Counted from the stretch's first letter, positions 42,994 to 51,638 are shown. The stretch is 64,000 nucleotides of DNA from Solwaraspora sp. WMMD1047 (GCF_029626155.1 NZ_JARUBL010000001.1:2790001-2854000); one strand, 5' to 3'. Program-made: numbers and translations. The notes: generated by a model not told the origin, from the sequence alone.

Positions 42994-44189
42994 TCTCCGA
43001 GCACGCCAGCCCGCTCGCGGTGCTCGGCGGCGAGGACGCCGGTGGCCAGAACACCCACGTCGCCGACCTCTCCGTGGCGCTCGCCGCCGCCGGGCACGAC
43101 GTCCGGGTCTACACCCGCCGCGACGACCCCGACCTGCCGGTGCTGGTGCCGATGCGCGACGGCGTGACCGTGGTGCACGTTCCGGCCGGGCCGCCGGAAC
43201 AGGTGCCCAAGGACGACCTGCTGCCGTACATGAAGGAGTTCAGCCGGTGGCTGGCCGCCCAGTGGCAGGGCGACGAGTGGCGGCCCGAGGTGGTGCACGC
43301 CCACTTCTGGATGAGCGGTCTCGCCGCGATCGCCGCCGGCCGGCAGACCGGCGTACCGGTGGTGCAGACCTATCACGCGCTGGGCACGGTCAAGCGGCGG
43401 CACCAGGGCGCCAACGACACCAGCCCGGCCCGCCGCGTCGGGTACGAACGGGCGCTGGGCCGGGCGGTCGACCGGGTGATCGCGCAGAGCCAGGACGAGG
43501 TCCGCGAACTGGTCCGGATGGGCGTCCCCCGGTCCCGGATGACGGTGGTGCCGTCCGGCGTGAACGAGACCTTCTCACCGGCCGGGCCGTCCGCCCCCCG
43601 GGCCGGCCGGGCGCGGGTGCTGACCGTCGGCCGGCTGGTGGAACGGAAGGGTTTCGCCGACGTGATCCAGGCGATGGCGCTGGTGCCGGAGGCCGAGTGC
43701 CTGGTGGTCGGCGGGCCGCCGGCCGACGAACTCGACACCGACCCGTACGCCGTCCGGCTGCGCGAGCTGGCCGCGTCCGCCGGGGTGGCCGACCGGGTCC
43801 GGCTCGTCGGTGCCGTGCCCCGGGAGGACATGCCGTACTGGTACCGCTCGGCCGACCTGCTGGTCGCCGCGCCCTGGTACGAGCCGTTCGGGCTGACCCC
43901 GCTGGAGGCGATGGCCTGCGGCGTGCCGGTGATCGGGACCGCCGTCGGCGGGCTGACCGACACCATCGTGGACGGCCAGACCGGCGACCTGGTGCCGCCC
44001 CGCGACCCGGCCGCCCTCGGTGCCGCGATCCGGGCTCTGCTCGACGACCGGGTACGCCGGTTCGGGTACGCGACCGCGGCGTTGGACCGGGCCCGGCAGC
44101 GGTACTCCTGGAAGCGGGCCGCCGACCAGCTCGACGGGATCTACGCCGCGGTGGCCGGCGTCCGCCGGCCGAGTGGGGTGGTGGCCTGA
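42978..44189 (+). CDS. GT4 family glycosyltransferase
   Basis: 403 residues, complete GT-B fold: N-terminal MRVAMISEHASPLAVLGGEDAGGQNTHV-like glycine loop (read MISEHASPL, GGEDAGGQN), VHAHFWMSGLAAI, then GRLVERKGFADVIQAMA, and APWYEPFGLTPLEAMACGVPVIG with the E-x(7)-E nucleotide-sugar motif. It resembles MshA and sucrose-synthase-like GT4 enzymes, but a dedicated role in the surrounding glycan pathway fits the context better. Starts within the previous gene with GGAGGAGGAACT as ribosome-binding site. Confidence 0.9.
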   Translation: MRVAMISEHASPLAVLGGEDAGGQNTHVADLSVALAAAGHDVRVYTRRDDPDLPVLVPMRDGVTVVHVPAGPPEQVPKDDLLPYMKEFSRWLAAQWQGDEWRPEVVHAHFWMSGLAAIAAGRQTGVPVVQTYHALGTVKRRHQGANDTSPARRVGYERALGRAVDRVIAQSQDEVRELVRMGVPRSRMTVVPSGVNETFSPAGPSAPRAGRARVLTVGRLVERKGFADVIQAMALVPEAECLVVGGPPADELDTDPYAVRLRELAASAGVADRVRLVGAVPREDMPYWYRSADLLVAAPWYEPFGLTPLEAMACGVPVIGTAVGGLTDTIVDGQTGDLVPPRDPAALGAAIRALLDDRVRRFGYATAALDRARQRYSWKRAADQLDGIYAAVAGVRRPSGVVA

Positions 44190-44902
44190 TGACCGGCCAC
44201 CGGATGCCCGCCAGCCTGCTCGACAGCCATCTGGCCGGCCTCGCCGCGACGCTGCTGCCGTACCGGGAGGTGGCGGCCGAGCTGGACCGCTGGGGCGCCG
44301 AGCTGGCCCGCCGGCTGGCCCAGGGCGGCCGACTGCTGGTGGCCGGCAACGGCGGCAGCGCGGCCGAGGCCCAGCATCTCGCCGCCGAGCTGGTCGGCAA
44401 GCTGCGCGAGGACCGCAGCCCGCTGTCGGCCATCGCGCTCTGCGCGGAGACCTCCTCGCTGACCGCCATCGGCAACGACTACGGGTTCGACGAGGTGTTC
44501 GCCCGGCAGGTGCGCGCCCACGGCCGCCCGGACGACATCCTGCTGCTGATGTCGACGAGCGGACACAGCGCGAACCTGGTGAGCGCCGCCCGGGCCGGCC
44601 GGGAGCTGGGGCTGCACTGCTGGGCCTTCACCGGCCCGGCGCCCAACCCGCTCGCCGCGGCCTGCGCCGAGGTGCTGGCGGTGCCGTCGGCCGACCCGCA
44701 GGTGGTGCAGGAGCTGCACCTGGTCTCCGTACACGTGCTCTGTGAATATGTGGAGGCGGCGCTGGCGGCGGTGCTCGGACCCGCCGCCGGTTACCCGGCG
44801 CCGGTCCGGCCCGGGGCCGCCTACCCGGCCGCACCCGCGCCGCCGGCCGTCGACCCCGCCCTGGTGCTGCAGAACGCGACCGGCGACGGGATCGAACCGT
44901 GA
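44189..44902 (+). CDS. gmhA: Sedoheptulose-7-phosphate isomerase (SIS domain)
   Basis: Converts D-sedoheptulose 7-phosphate to D-glycero-D-manno-heptose 7-phosphate, the first committed step of heptose-nucleotide synthesis. 237 residues: an N-terminal helical hairpin, AGNGGSAAEAQHLAAELVGK with zinc-type His63 and Glu67, LLLMSTSGHSANLV (phosphate loop), and VVQELHLVSVHVL with Gln174 and His182 in the spacing of known GmhA enzymes. The C-terminal 40 residues are a Pro/Ala tail absent from E. coli GmhA. Start and stop share a base with the neighbours (TGATG), indicating tight coupling. Confidence 0.92.
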   Translation: MTGHRMPASLLDSHLAGLAATLLPYREVAAELDRWGAELARRLAQGGRLLVAGNGGSAAEAQHLAAELVGKLREDRSPLSAIALCAETSSLTAIGNDYGFDEVFARQVRAHGRPDDILLLMSTSGHSANLVSAARAGRELGLHCWAFTGPAPNPLAAACAEVLAVPSADPQVVQELHLVSVHVLCEYVEAALAAVLGPAAGYPAPVRPGAAYPAAPAPPAVDPALVLQNATGDGIEP

Positions 44903-46368
44903 CCCGGCGGCTGGTGGTCGTCGGCGACACGCTGCTCGACCGCGACGTCGAGGGCGTGGTGACCCGGCTCTGCCCGGACTCACCGGTGCCGGTCCTGGAG
45001 GAGACGACAAGCCTGGACCGCCCTGGCGGCGCCGGGCTGGCGGCCCTCTTCGCCGCCGGTCGGGGATTCGAGGTGGCACTTGTCACCGCGCTCGCCGACG
45101 ACGCCGCCGGCGCCCGGCTCAGTTCGCTGCTCACGGCCGCCGGCGTGCGGGTGTACGCGCTGCCGCTGGCCGGTGCCACCCCCGAGAAGATCCGGCTGCG
45201 GACCCGCGGGCGGGTGCTGCTGCGGCACGACCGGGGCGGTCCCGCCGGACGGCCCGGCGAACCCGGTGAGGCGGTCGTCGAGCTGCTGGCCGGTGCCGCG
45301 GCGATCCTGGTCAGCGACTACGGGCGCGGGGTGGCCCGGCAACCGGCGCTGCGGGCCGCGATCGCGGCGTCGGACGCCCCGGTGGTCTGGGACCCGCATC
45401 CGCGCGGGCCGGCCGCCGTGCCGGGCATCCGGCTGGCCACCCCGAACGAGGTGGAGGTCCGGGACCTGACCGGAGACTCTCCGGGCGGCTCCCGGATGGC
45501 CGCGGCGGCGCGCGGCGCGCAGGGGCTGCGCCAGCGCTGGCGGGCCGGGGCCGTCGCGGTGACCCTCGGCGGGGACGGCGCGCTGCTCTGCCACGCCGGG
45601 GCGCGGCCGCTCGTGGTTCCCGCGCCGGCGCACGCCGAGGGCGACACCTGCGGGGCCGGTGACCGGTTCTCGGTGGCCGCCAGCATCGCGCTGGCCGAGG
45701 GGGCGCTGGTGAGCGAGGCGGTGCAGCGGGCGGTCGCCGAGGCGTCGGCGTACGTCGCCGGGGGCGGGGTGGCCGCGGCGGTGCCGGTGCCGCAGCTGGT
45801 GCCGGCGGCACCCGGCGGCGAAGCCGTCCCGGCCGGTCCGGCCGGGCCGCCGCCGGACGGCGTGGTCCGGGTCGGCATCCCGGCGGCCGGCGAGGTGATC
45901 ACCCGGGTCCGCGCCGCGGGCGGCACGGTGGTCGCCACCGGCGGCTGCTTCGACCTGCTGCACGCCGGCCACCTGGCCACCCTCCAGGCCGCCCGGCAGC
46001 TCGGCGACGCGCTGGTGGTCTGCCTGAACTCCGACGCCAGCGTCGCCGCGCTCAAGGGACCGGACCGGCCGCTGGTGTCGCAGGCCGACCGGAGCCGGCT
46101 GCTGGCCGCGCTCGGCTGCGTCGACGCCGTGGTGGTCTTCGACGAGCCGACCCCGGAGGCGGTGCTCGCCTGGCTGCGGCCGGACGTCTGGGTCAAGGGC
46201 GGCGACTACGGCACCGGGGGCGGGGACGAACCCGAACTGCCGGAGGCGGAGGTGCTGTCCCGGTGGGGCGGGCAGACGGTGGTGGTCCCGTACCTGGACG
46301 GCCGCTCCACCTCCGGCATGATCGCGGCGGCCAGGTCCCGCCGCCGGCTCACCGGCGGTGCCCGGTGA
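44899..46368 (+). CDS. hldE: Bifunctional heptose-7-phosphate kinase / heptose-1-phosphate adenylyltransferase
   Basis: 489 residues, near the 477 of E. coli HldE, with the same domain order. Kinase (PfkB) about 1-310: RPGGAGLAALFAAG, SDYGRG, and CGAGDRF with catalytic Asp255. Nucleotidyltransferase about 335-489: ATGGCFDLLHAGH (HxGH 355-358), VCLNSDASVAALKG, GRSTSGMI. Together these make D,D-heptose-1,7-bisphosphate and, after GmhB acts, ADP-D,D-heptose. With GmhA and the GmhB-fusion in the same operon the whole route from sedoheptulose-7-phosphate is encoded here. Confidence 0.93.
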   Translation: MTRRLVVVGDTLLDRDVEGVVTRLCPDSPVPVLEETTSLDRPGGAGLAALFAAGRGFEVALVTALADDAAGARLSSLLTAAGVRVYALPLAGATPEKIRLRTRGRVLLRHDRGGPAGRPGEPGEAVVELLAGAAAILVSDYGRGVARQPALRAAIAASDAPVVWDPHPRGPAAVPGIRLATPNEVEVRDLTGDSPGGSRMAAAARGAQGLRQRWRAGAVAVTLGGDGALLCHAGARPLVVPAPAHAEGDTCGAGDRFSVAASIALAEGALVSEAVQRAVAEASAYVAGGGVAAAVPVPQLVPAAPGGEAVPAGPAGPPPDGVVRVGIPAAGEVITRVRAAGGTVVATGGCFDLLHAGHLATLQAARQLGDALVVCLNSDASVAALKGPDRPLVSQADRSRLLAALGCVDAVVVFDEPTPEAVLAWLRPDVWVKGGDYGTGGGDEPELPEAEVLSRWGGQTVVVPYLDGRSTSGMIAAARSRRRLTGGAR

Positions 46369-47060
46369 CCGGGCCGACCGGCCTCGGGTCGGTACTGGTC
46401 TCCGGCGGTTCCAGCGGCCTCGGCGCGGCCGTCGTCGACGCCGTCCGGGCGGCCGGCGGGCGGCCCTGCGTGCTGGACCGCCGGCCGCCGGCCGCGGACG
46501 TGCCCTGGCGGGAGTGCGACCTGGCCGACACCCGGGCCGCCGAGGAGGCGACCCGGGAGCTGGCCGTCCAGGCCGGCGGCCTGGACGGGGTGGTGACCGC
46601 CGCCGGGGTGGACGTGCCCGGCCGGCTGGCCGACCTGCCCGCCTCGATCTGGGAACGGGTGGTCACCGTGGACCTGCTGGCCACCGCCGCCGTGGTGCGG
46701 GCCGCGCTGCCGTACCTGCAGAGTTCGCACGGCACGGTGGTGACCGTCGCCTCCACCCTGGGCGTCAAGGCGGTGAGCGACGCGACGGCGTACTGCGCGG
46801 CGAAGTTCGGGGTGGTGGGCTTCACCCGGGCGCTCGCCGCCGAGCTGGCCGGCACGGTCGGGGTGACGCTGCTGGTGCCCGGCGGCATGCGCACCGCCTT
46901 CTTCGACGAGCGCGACGAGCAGTACCGGCCGCCCGCCGAGGCGGCGCTCAACGATCCCGCCGCCGTCGCCTCGGCGGTGCTCTTCGCGCTCGGCCAGCCG
47001 GCCGGCTGTGCCGTGCGGGAGCTGGTGGTCTGCGCCGATCGCGAGTCGTCGTACCCATGA
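46365..47060 (+). CDS. Classical short-chain dehydrogenase/reductase
   Basis: 231 residues, a classical SDR: NAD(P) motif SGGSSGLGAAVVDAV (about 12-26), NNAG-equivalent TAAGVDVPG, catalytic AYCAAKFGVVGF (Tyr-x-x-x-Lys), then PGGMRTAF. In the operon it may modify the heptose or its nucleotide sugar. It is not the ~310-residue extended SDR HldD (6-epimerase), which is absent. GTG start overlaps the hldE stop (GTGA). Confidence 0.85.
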   Translation: MTGPTGLGSVLVSGGSSGLGAAVVDAVRAAGGRPCVLDRRPPAADVPWRECDLADTRAAEEATRELAVQAGGLDGVVTAAGVDVPGRLADLPASIWERVVTVDLLATAAVVRAALPYLQSSHGTVVTVASTLGVKAVSDATAYCAAKFGVVGFTRALAAELAGTVGVTLLVPGGMRTAFFDERDEQYRPPAEAALNDPAAVASAVLFALGQPAGCAVRELVVCADRESSYP

Positions 47061-48100
47061 TCCTGGTGCTCCGGGCGCTCGGGGTCGGCGACCTGGCGAC
47101 GGCGGTGCCCGCCCTGCGCGGCCTGCGGGCCGCGTACCCGGACCGGACCCTGGCGCTGGCCGCGCCCGGCTGGCTGGCCCCACTCGTCGGCCTGGTCGGC
47201 GCCGTCGACCGGCTCATCCCGCTCGACGGCCTGCCCGGCGCCGGGTTGCCGGCGCGGTCGCCGTACCGGGCGGTGAACCTGCACGGCCGCGGACCGCAGT
47301 CGCACGAGCTGCTGCTGGCGACCCGGCCCGGCCGGCTGATCGCCTTCCGGTGCCCCGCGGCCGGGCACCCCGGCGGACCGGACTGGACCGCCGACGAACA
47401 CGAGGTGCGTCGCTGGTGCCGGCTCCTGGACTGGTACGGGGTGCCGACCGACCCGACCGACCTGACGCTGCGCCCGCCCGGCCCCCGCCCGGTGCCGGTC
47501 GGCGCCACCGTGCTGCACCCGGGCGGCAAGGACGCGCTGCGGCGCTGGTCACCGAGCCGGTTCGCCCGGCTCGCCGGCCGGCTGGCCCGGTCCGGGCACC
47601 GGGTGGTGGTGACCGGTTCGGCCGGCGAGCGGGAGCTGGCCGAGCGGGTGGCGGCCGACGCGGGGCTGCCGGCCGATCGGGTGCTGGCCGGCCGGACCGG
47701 CCTGCTGGACCTGGCCGCGCTGGTGGCCGGGGCCCGGCTGGTGATCAGCGCCGACACCGGCGTCGCCCACCTGGCCACCGGCTACGGCACCCCGTCGGTG
47801 GTGCTCTTCGGGCCGATCCGGCCGGACCACTGGGGTCCACCCCCGGACCGACCGTGGCACCGGGTGATCTGGTCACCCGCCGCCGAGCGGTCGCCGGCCG
47901 GGGCGTCGGCGAGTTCCGCGTCGTCGCCGGTCGGGCTCTCCGACTCCTGGCCGGCCGACCCCTGGCCGGCCGACAGGGCGGACCGGCCGGACGGCGAGCG
48001 GTTGCATCCGGCGCTGGCTGCGATCGGGGTGGACCGGGTATGGGCGGCCGTCGAGGAGGTCGACGTGGTGGGACGGCGGCGCGGTGCGGTTGCGGCGTAG
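47057..48100 (+). CDS. GT9 family (heptosyltransferase-like) glycosyltransferase
   Basis: 347 residues with GT9 motifs in order: VLRALGVGDLATAVPALRGLRAAYP (N-terminal), NLHGRGPQSHEL, TVLHPGGKDALRRWSPSRFARLA, VVTGSAGERELAERVA and SADTGVAHLATGYGTPSVVLFGP with the C-terminal nucleotide-sugar motif. These are the signatures of ADP-heptose transferases. About 40 residues near the end are Ser/Pro/Asp-rich. It starts four bases inside the SDR gene; GT9 thus occurs twice in this cluster. The topoisomerase gene overlaps its end by 17 bases. Confidence 0.9.
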   Translation: MILVLRALGVGDLATAVPALRGLRAAYPDRTLALAAPGWLAPLVGLVGAVDRLIPLDGLPGAGLPARSPYRAVNLHGRGPQSHELLLATRPGRLIAFRCPAAGHPGGPDWTADEHEVRRWCRLLDWYGVPTDPTDLTLRPPGPRPVPVGATVLHPGGKDALRRWSPSRFARLAGRLARSGHRVVVTGSAGERELAERVAADAGLPADRVLAGRTGLLDLAALVAGARLVISADTGVAHLATGYGTPSVVLFGPIRPDHWGPPPDRPWHRVIWSPAAERSPAGASASSASSPVGLSDSWPADPWPADRADRPDGERLHPALAAIGVDRVWAAVEEVDVVGRRRGAVAA

Positions 48101-49067
48101 TGACCCCGCCAAGCCGGGCTACGGGCGGCGGCGCCAGGGCCGCGGGGTGGTCTTCCTGGACCTCGCGGGCCGGCCCATCCGGGACGCCGACGAGGTGGCC
48201 CGGCTGCGCGCGTTGGCGATCCCGCCGGCCTGGCGGGACGTCTGGATCTCGCCGCATCCCGGCGGGCACATCCAGGCCACCGGGACCGACGCCGCCGGCC
48301 GCCGGCAGTACCTGTACCACCCGCTGTGGCGGGTCCGGCGGGACCAGGCCAAGTTCGACCACGTGCTGACGGTCGCCACCCGGTTGCCGGTGCTGCGGGA
48401 CCGGATCGACGCCGACCTGGCCACCCGGGGGCTGTGCCGGGAACGGGTGCTGGCCACCGTGGCGAAGCTGCTGGACATGGGGACCTTCCGGATCGGCGGC
48501 GACCAGTACGCGGCCGGTGACGACCCCACCTACGGGGTGGCCACCCTGCGGCCCGAGCACGTCCGGACCCGGCGCGGGCTGGTGGTGTTCGAGTTCCCGG
48601 CCAAGGGTGGGGTGGCACAGCTCCGGCAGGTCGACGACGCGGACCTGCGCGGCGTCCTGCGGGATCTGCGCCGCAGCCGTCGGGACGCGGACCGGCTGTT
48701 CGGCTACCGGGACGGCCGGATCTGGCGGGACGTCCGCAGCGACGAGATCAACTGCTATCTGCGGGAGGCCAGCGGCACCGACATGACCGCGAAGGATTTC
48801 CGCACCTGGCACGCCACCGTGCTGGCCGCCACCCGGCTCGCCGCCAGCGAGCCCCAGCGGTCGGCCACCGGCCGGCGGCGGACGGTCGCCGCCGCCATGC
48901 GCGAGGTCGCCGAGCTGCTCGGCAACACGCCGACGGTGGCCCGGGCGTCGTATGTGGACCCCCGGGTGGTGGATCTCTACCACGACGGGGTGGTGGCGGC
49001 AGCCGGCCCGGACGCCCCCCGCCGGGTCGCCGAGGGCGCCGTGCTGGACCTGCTCGGCCGGTCTTGA
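48084..49067 (+). CDS. Eukaryotic-type DNA topoisomerase IB
   Basis: 327 residues. It relaxes supercoils through a 3'-phosphotyrosyl intermediate. Poxvirus/bacterial type IB features are AIPPAWRDVWISPHPGGHIQATGTDAAGRRQYLYHP-like sequence (N-terminal clamp; read PPAWRDVWI, HIQATGTDAAGR), FRIGGDQYAAGDDPTYGVATL, and the catalytic ARASYVDPRV (Tyr290). Residues Arg/Lys/His of the active site are in the expected places (KFD, RTW, HAT). Overlaps the end of the GT9 gene by 17 bases, so it is probably transcribed with the cluster although functionally unrelated. Confidence 0.93.
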   Translation: MRLRRSDPAKPGYGRRRQGRGVVFLDLAGRPIRDADEVARLRALAIPPAWRDVWISPHPGGHIQATGTDAAGRRQYLYHPLWRVRRDQAKFDHVLTVATRLPVLRDRIDADLATRGLCRERVLATVAKLLDMGTFRIGGDQYAAGDDPTYGVATLRPEHVRTRRGLVVFEFPAKGGVAQLRQVDDADLRGVLRDLRRSRRDADRLFGYRDGRIWRDVRSDEINCYLREASGTDMTAKDFRTWHATVLAATRLAASEPQRSATGRRRTVAAAMREVAELLGNTPTVARASYVDPRVVDLYHDGVVAAAGPDAPRRVAEGAVLDLLGRS

Positions 49068-49075
49068 TCAGCCCG

Positions 49076-49579
49076 TCAGTCGTTGAGCACGTGCGACAGC
49101 TCGTCGCGGAACCGCCGCTCGGAGTCGGTCACCACGTCGCCGCCGATGCCCAGCACGCCGCCGGTCGGGGCCGCCGTCACCACCTGCTCGGCCACCCCGA
49201 GCAGCCAGTGCTTGTACGCCCCGGCCTCGCCCTCGTCGACCTTCGCCGCGAGCAGTGCCGAGGCGGCACCGGCCCGGCCGAGCACGTCCTTGATCAGCGC
49301 CGCCGGATCGGCCGGCTCGATCACCGGCAGCTCCTCGCCGACCTCCGGGTCGCCCACCCGGGAGACCAGTTCGCCGGCGACCGCGGCGACCAGCGGGCTG
49401 GCCGACTCGCGGCCGGCGCCGATCGCCTCCAGGCCGGCGGCGTTCTCGGCCCTGGTCCGCCGGCTGCCGTCGTGTTCGGCGGCGCTGGCGGCGGTGAGCA
49501 CCGCGTGCGGCAGGCCGACGAGCAGCCCCCACTCCTCGTCGGTGAAACCGAACTCGCTGTACGCCGGTAGGTCGGTCAC
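49076..49579 (-). CDS. Hypothetical protein (helical, 167 aa)
   Basis: 167 residues, mainly helical: FGFTDEEWGLLVGLPHAVLTAASAAEHDGS, GLEAIGAGRESASPLVAAVAGELV, and KHWLLGVAEQVVTAA near the end, then DVVTDSERRFRDELSHVL. I do not recognise the family. The pattern suggests a small cytoplasmic alpha-helical protein. Coding support is good and it converges with the topoisomerase gene at a distance of eight bases. ATG is preceded by a weak GAGGGGTACC. Confidence 0.65.
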   Translation of the reverse strand: MTDLPAYSEFGFTDEEWGLLVGLPHAVLTAASAAEHDGSRRTRAENAAGLEAIGAGRESASPLVAAVAGELVSRVGDPEVGEELPVIEPADPAALIKDVLGRAGAASALLAAKVDEGEAGAYKHWLLGVAEQVVTAAPTGGVLGIGGDVVTDSERRFRDELSHVLND

Positions 49580-49646
49580 GGCGGTACCCCTCTCAGTCAG
49601 GAAAGCCCACGCTGCTGGTTCCGGTCATTGTCCGTGCCCGGCGGGA

Positions 49647-51284
49647 TCAGTCGCCTACCGGGGAGAGTAGGCCCTGCTCACTCACCACCGGCACGGACAG
49701 GGTCTTGTATCCCACCTGGTCGAAGAGGACCGTCATCCGGTCGTCCTCGTAGCTGAGCACCAGTCCGTCCCCCCACTCGCCGTGGCGGACCTGACTGTGC
49801 ACCGGGAACGGACCGCTGGCGCCGTTGTCGGCGACGCTCGCGCCGGCGTGGCAGTTGTCGCAGTGCCCGCAGACCCGGGTCAGGTGCTCGCCGAAGTAGG
49901 CGAGCAGGGTCTGGCCCCGGCAGCTCCGGGCCTCGGCGAAGGCCCGCATCATGTCGGTACGGGACCGCTGGACGCCCTGCTGCCGCTCCACCTCGGCCAG
50001 GGCGGCCCGGGCGGCGTCGGCCGGCTGGGGGGCGTACCGGGGGCTGGTGATCCGCTGGTTGGCTCCGGTCCGGGCCGCGCCCACCTGCTCCAGCAGGCCG
50101 AGCAGTTGGCCGAGCTTGCGTGCGCTCAGCCCGGTCCGCTCGCGCAGCCCGGTGCGGGTCGCCGGCCCCTCCCGCAGCAGCGCGGCCAGCTCGCGGAGCT
50201 CACCCTCGTCCGGTGCGCCGCCGGTGAAGAACCGCTGCAGCCCGACGTCCTCGGCCCGCCACAGCAGCAGGGCCCGGGCCGGCTCACCGTCGCGACCGGC
50301 CCGACCGATCTCCTGTAGGTAGCTGTCCGGCGAGTCCGGCAACGCCATGTGCGCCACCCAGCGGATGTTGGGTTTGTCGATGCCCATTCCGAACGCGGAG
50401 GTGGCGACCATCACCGGCACCTGGTCGGCGAGGAACTCCTCATGCAGCTCCTCGCGGGCGCCGGCGGCCATCCCGCCGTGGTAGAACTTCGCCTCGAATC
50501 CGGCGCCGGTCAGCCGCTCGGCGAGCTCCTCGGCGGCCCGCCGGGTGGGCACGTAGATGATGCCGGGCCGCTCGTCGGCGCGCAGCAGCGCCACCAGCCG
50601 GCGCCACCGGTAGTCCTCGGTGGCGCAGTGGGCCACCTCGAGGAAGAGGTTGCCCCGATCGAGACCCGACACCACCAGCTTGGGGTCGTTCAGACCGAGC
50701 CGGCTGATGATGTCGTCGCGCACCGGCGGGGACGCGGTCGCGGTGAGCGCCACCACGGGGGGCCGCCCGAGACCTCGGATGAGGTGCCCGAGGGAGAGGT
50801 AGTCGGGCCGGAAGTCGTGCCCCCAGGCCGAGATGCAGTGCGCCTCGTCGACCGCGACCAGCGCCGGCCGCAGCGCTTTGACCTGTGCCAGCCGGTCCGG
50901 GTTGCTGAGCTGCTCGGGGGTGGTGAACAGGAACCGGGCCTGTCCCTCGCGGATCTCCCGCAGCGCCGTCTCCTGCTGGGCGGGGGTCTCGGCCGAGCTG
51001 ATCCGGACCGCCCGCAGCCGGGGCCGGTCACCGGAGTTGAGGGCGGCGAGCTGGTCCTGCTGGAGCGCGAGCAGGGGCGAGATGACCACCGTGGGGCCGG
51101 CCAGCAGCGCGGCCGGCACCTGGTAGACGGCCGACTTGCCGGCGCCGGTGGGGAGCACCACGAGGGCGTCCCGCCGCTTCATGATGGCCCGCATCGCGGC
51201 CAGCTGGCCGGGTCGCAGGGAGCGCCATCCGAAGTGTTGCCGTGCCGCGCGGCGCAGCCGGGTCGAGTGCAGAGGAAGCTTCAT
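49647..51284 (-). CDS. RecQ-family helicase, HRDC-less, with a DUF3553-like tail
   Basis: 545 residues. Helicase motifs: LPTGAGKS (Lys50), DEAHC, LTATAS, QEIGRAGRDG; zinc site CRGQTLLAYFGEHLTRVCGHCDNC. Unlike the RecQ at 18793-20634 it lacks HRDC; the C-terminal 55 residues (FPVHSQVRHGEWGDGLVLSYEDDRMTVLFDQVGYKTLSVPVV-type; read HSQVRHGEWGDG, MTVLFDQVGYKTLS) resemble the small DUF3553 domain of other helicases. The ATG at 51284 lies 12 bases after the -10 of a GTTT-N16-GGGTAC promoter, suggesting control by a stress sigma factor, unlike the first recQ. Confidence 0.9.
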   Translation of the reverse strand: MKLPLHSTRLRRAARQHFGWRSLRPGQLAAMRAIMKRRDALVVLPTGAGKSAVYQVPAALLAGPTVVISPLLALQQDQLAALNSGDRPRLRAVRISSAETPAQQETALREIREGQARFLFTTPEQLSNPDRLAQVKALRPALVAVDEAHCISAWGHDFRPDYLSLGHLIRGLGRPPVVALTATASPPVRDDIISRLGLNDPKLVVSGLDRGNLFLEVAHCATEDYRWRRLVALLRADERPGIIYVPTRRAAEELAERLTGAGFEAKFYHGGMAAGAREELHEEFLADQVPVMVATSAFGMGIDKPNIRWVAHMALPDSPDSYLQEIGRAGRDGEPARALLLWRAEDVGLQRFFTGGAPDEGELRELAALLREGPATRTGLRERTGLSARKLGQLLGLLEQVGAARTGANQRITSPRYAPQPADAARAALAEVERQQGVQRSRTDMMRAFAEARSCRGQTLLAYFGEHLTRVCGHCDNCHAGASVADNGASGPFPVHSQVRHGEWGDGLVLSYEDDRMTVLFDQVGYKTLSVPVVSEQGLLSPVGD

Positions 51285-51296
51285 CGAGGGTCGGAG

Positions 51297-51322
51297 GTAC
51301 CCCGATCGATCATCGGCGAAAC
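51297..51322 (-). promoter_or_regulatory. Sigma-B-type promoter candidate (GTTT-N16-GGGTAC)
   Basis: On the minus strand: GTTT (51322-51319), 16-base spacer, GGGTAC (51302-51297), 12 bases before the second recQ start. Confidence 0.6.
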
Positions 51323-51333
51323 GGCCGGGACGG

Positions 51334-51468
51334 TCATCGGCCGCCCTTGCCGAACAGTGACCGGATAGCGGCGAGCAGGAGCAGGGTGCCGAGCACGGCG
51401 CCGACGATCCGGACGCCGGGAATCTCCTGCCAGGGGGTGTCCTCCGCGGCTCGCAGCAGCGACTGCAT
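51334..51468 (-). CDS. Small single-span membrane protein (44 aa)
   Basis: 44 residues. Amphipathic start (MQSLLRAAEDTPWQEIPG), one helix (VRIVGAVLGTLLLLAAIRSLFG) and a basic end (KGGR). No clear ribosome-binding site. It lies 49 bases upstream of the second recQ on the same strand. Conservation was not tested. Confidence 0.5.
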   Translation of the reverse strand: MQSLLRAAEDTPWQEIPGVRIVGAVLGTLLLLAAIRSLFGKGGR

Positions 51469-51638
51469 GCCAAGCACTCTCGCATGGGAGCGTGCCCGGT
51501 TGCATCTCCGCAAGCCCCGACAGGCCGACTCCGAGTAATAGAAAGGTTTATTGACTATTTCTTGGGCCGGTGTGACCATGACAGCACCCGCCGCGACCGT
51601 GGCGGGTCCGCTCTGCGTGGATGACGGGGGGTGCGCCG
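51469..51638. other. A/T-rich divergent promoter region
   Basis: 170 bases between the small membrane protein and nagZ. A conspicuous A/T-rich patch (51534-51562, gtaatagaaaggtttattgactatttc) contains TTGACT (51551-51556), a plausible -35 for nagZ, but no good -10 follows. Confidence 0.35.

Noticed and set aside
49584-49605. Possible further sigma-B-type promoter (CTTT...GGGTAC) before the helical hypothetical gene
   Set aside because: Spacer of only 12-13 bases and a poor -35 element.
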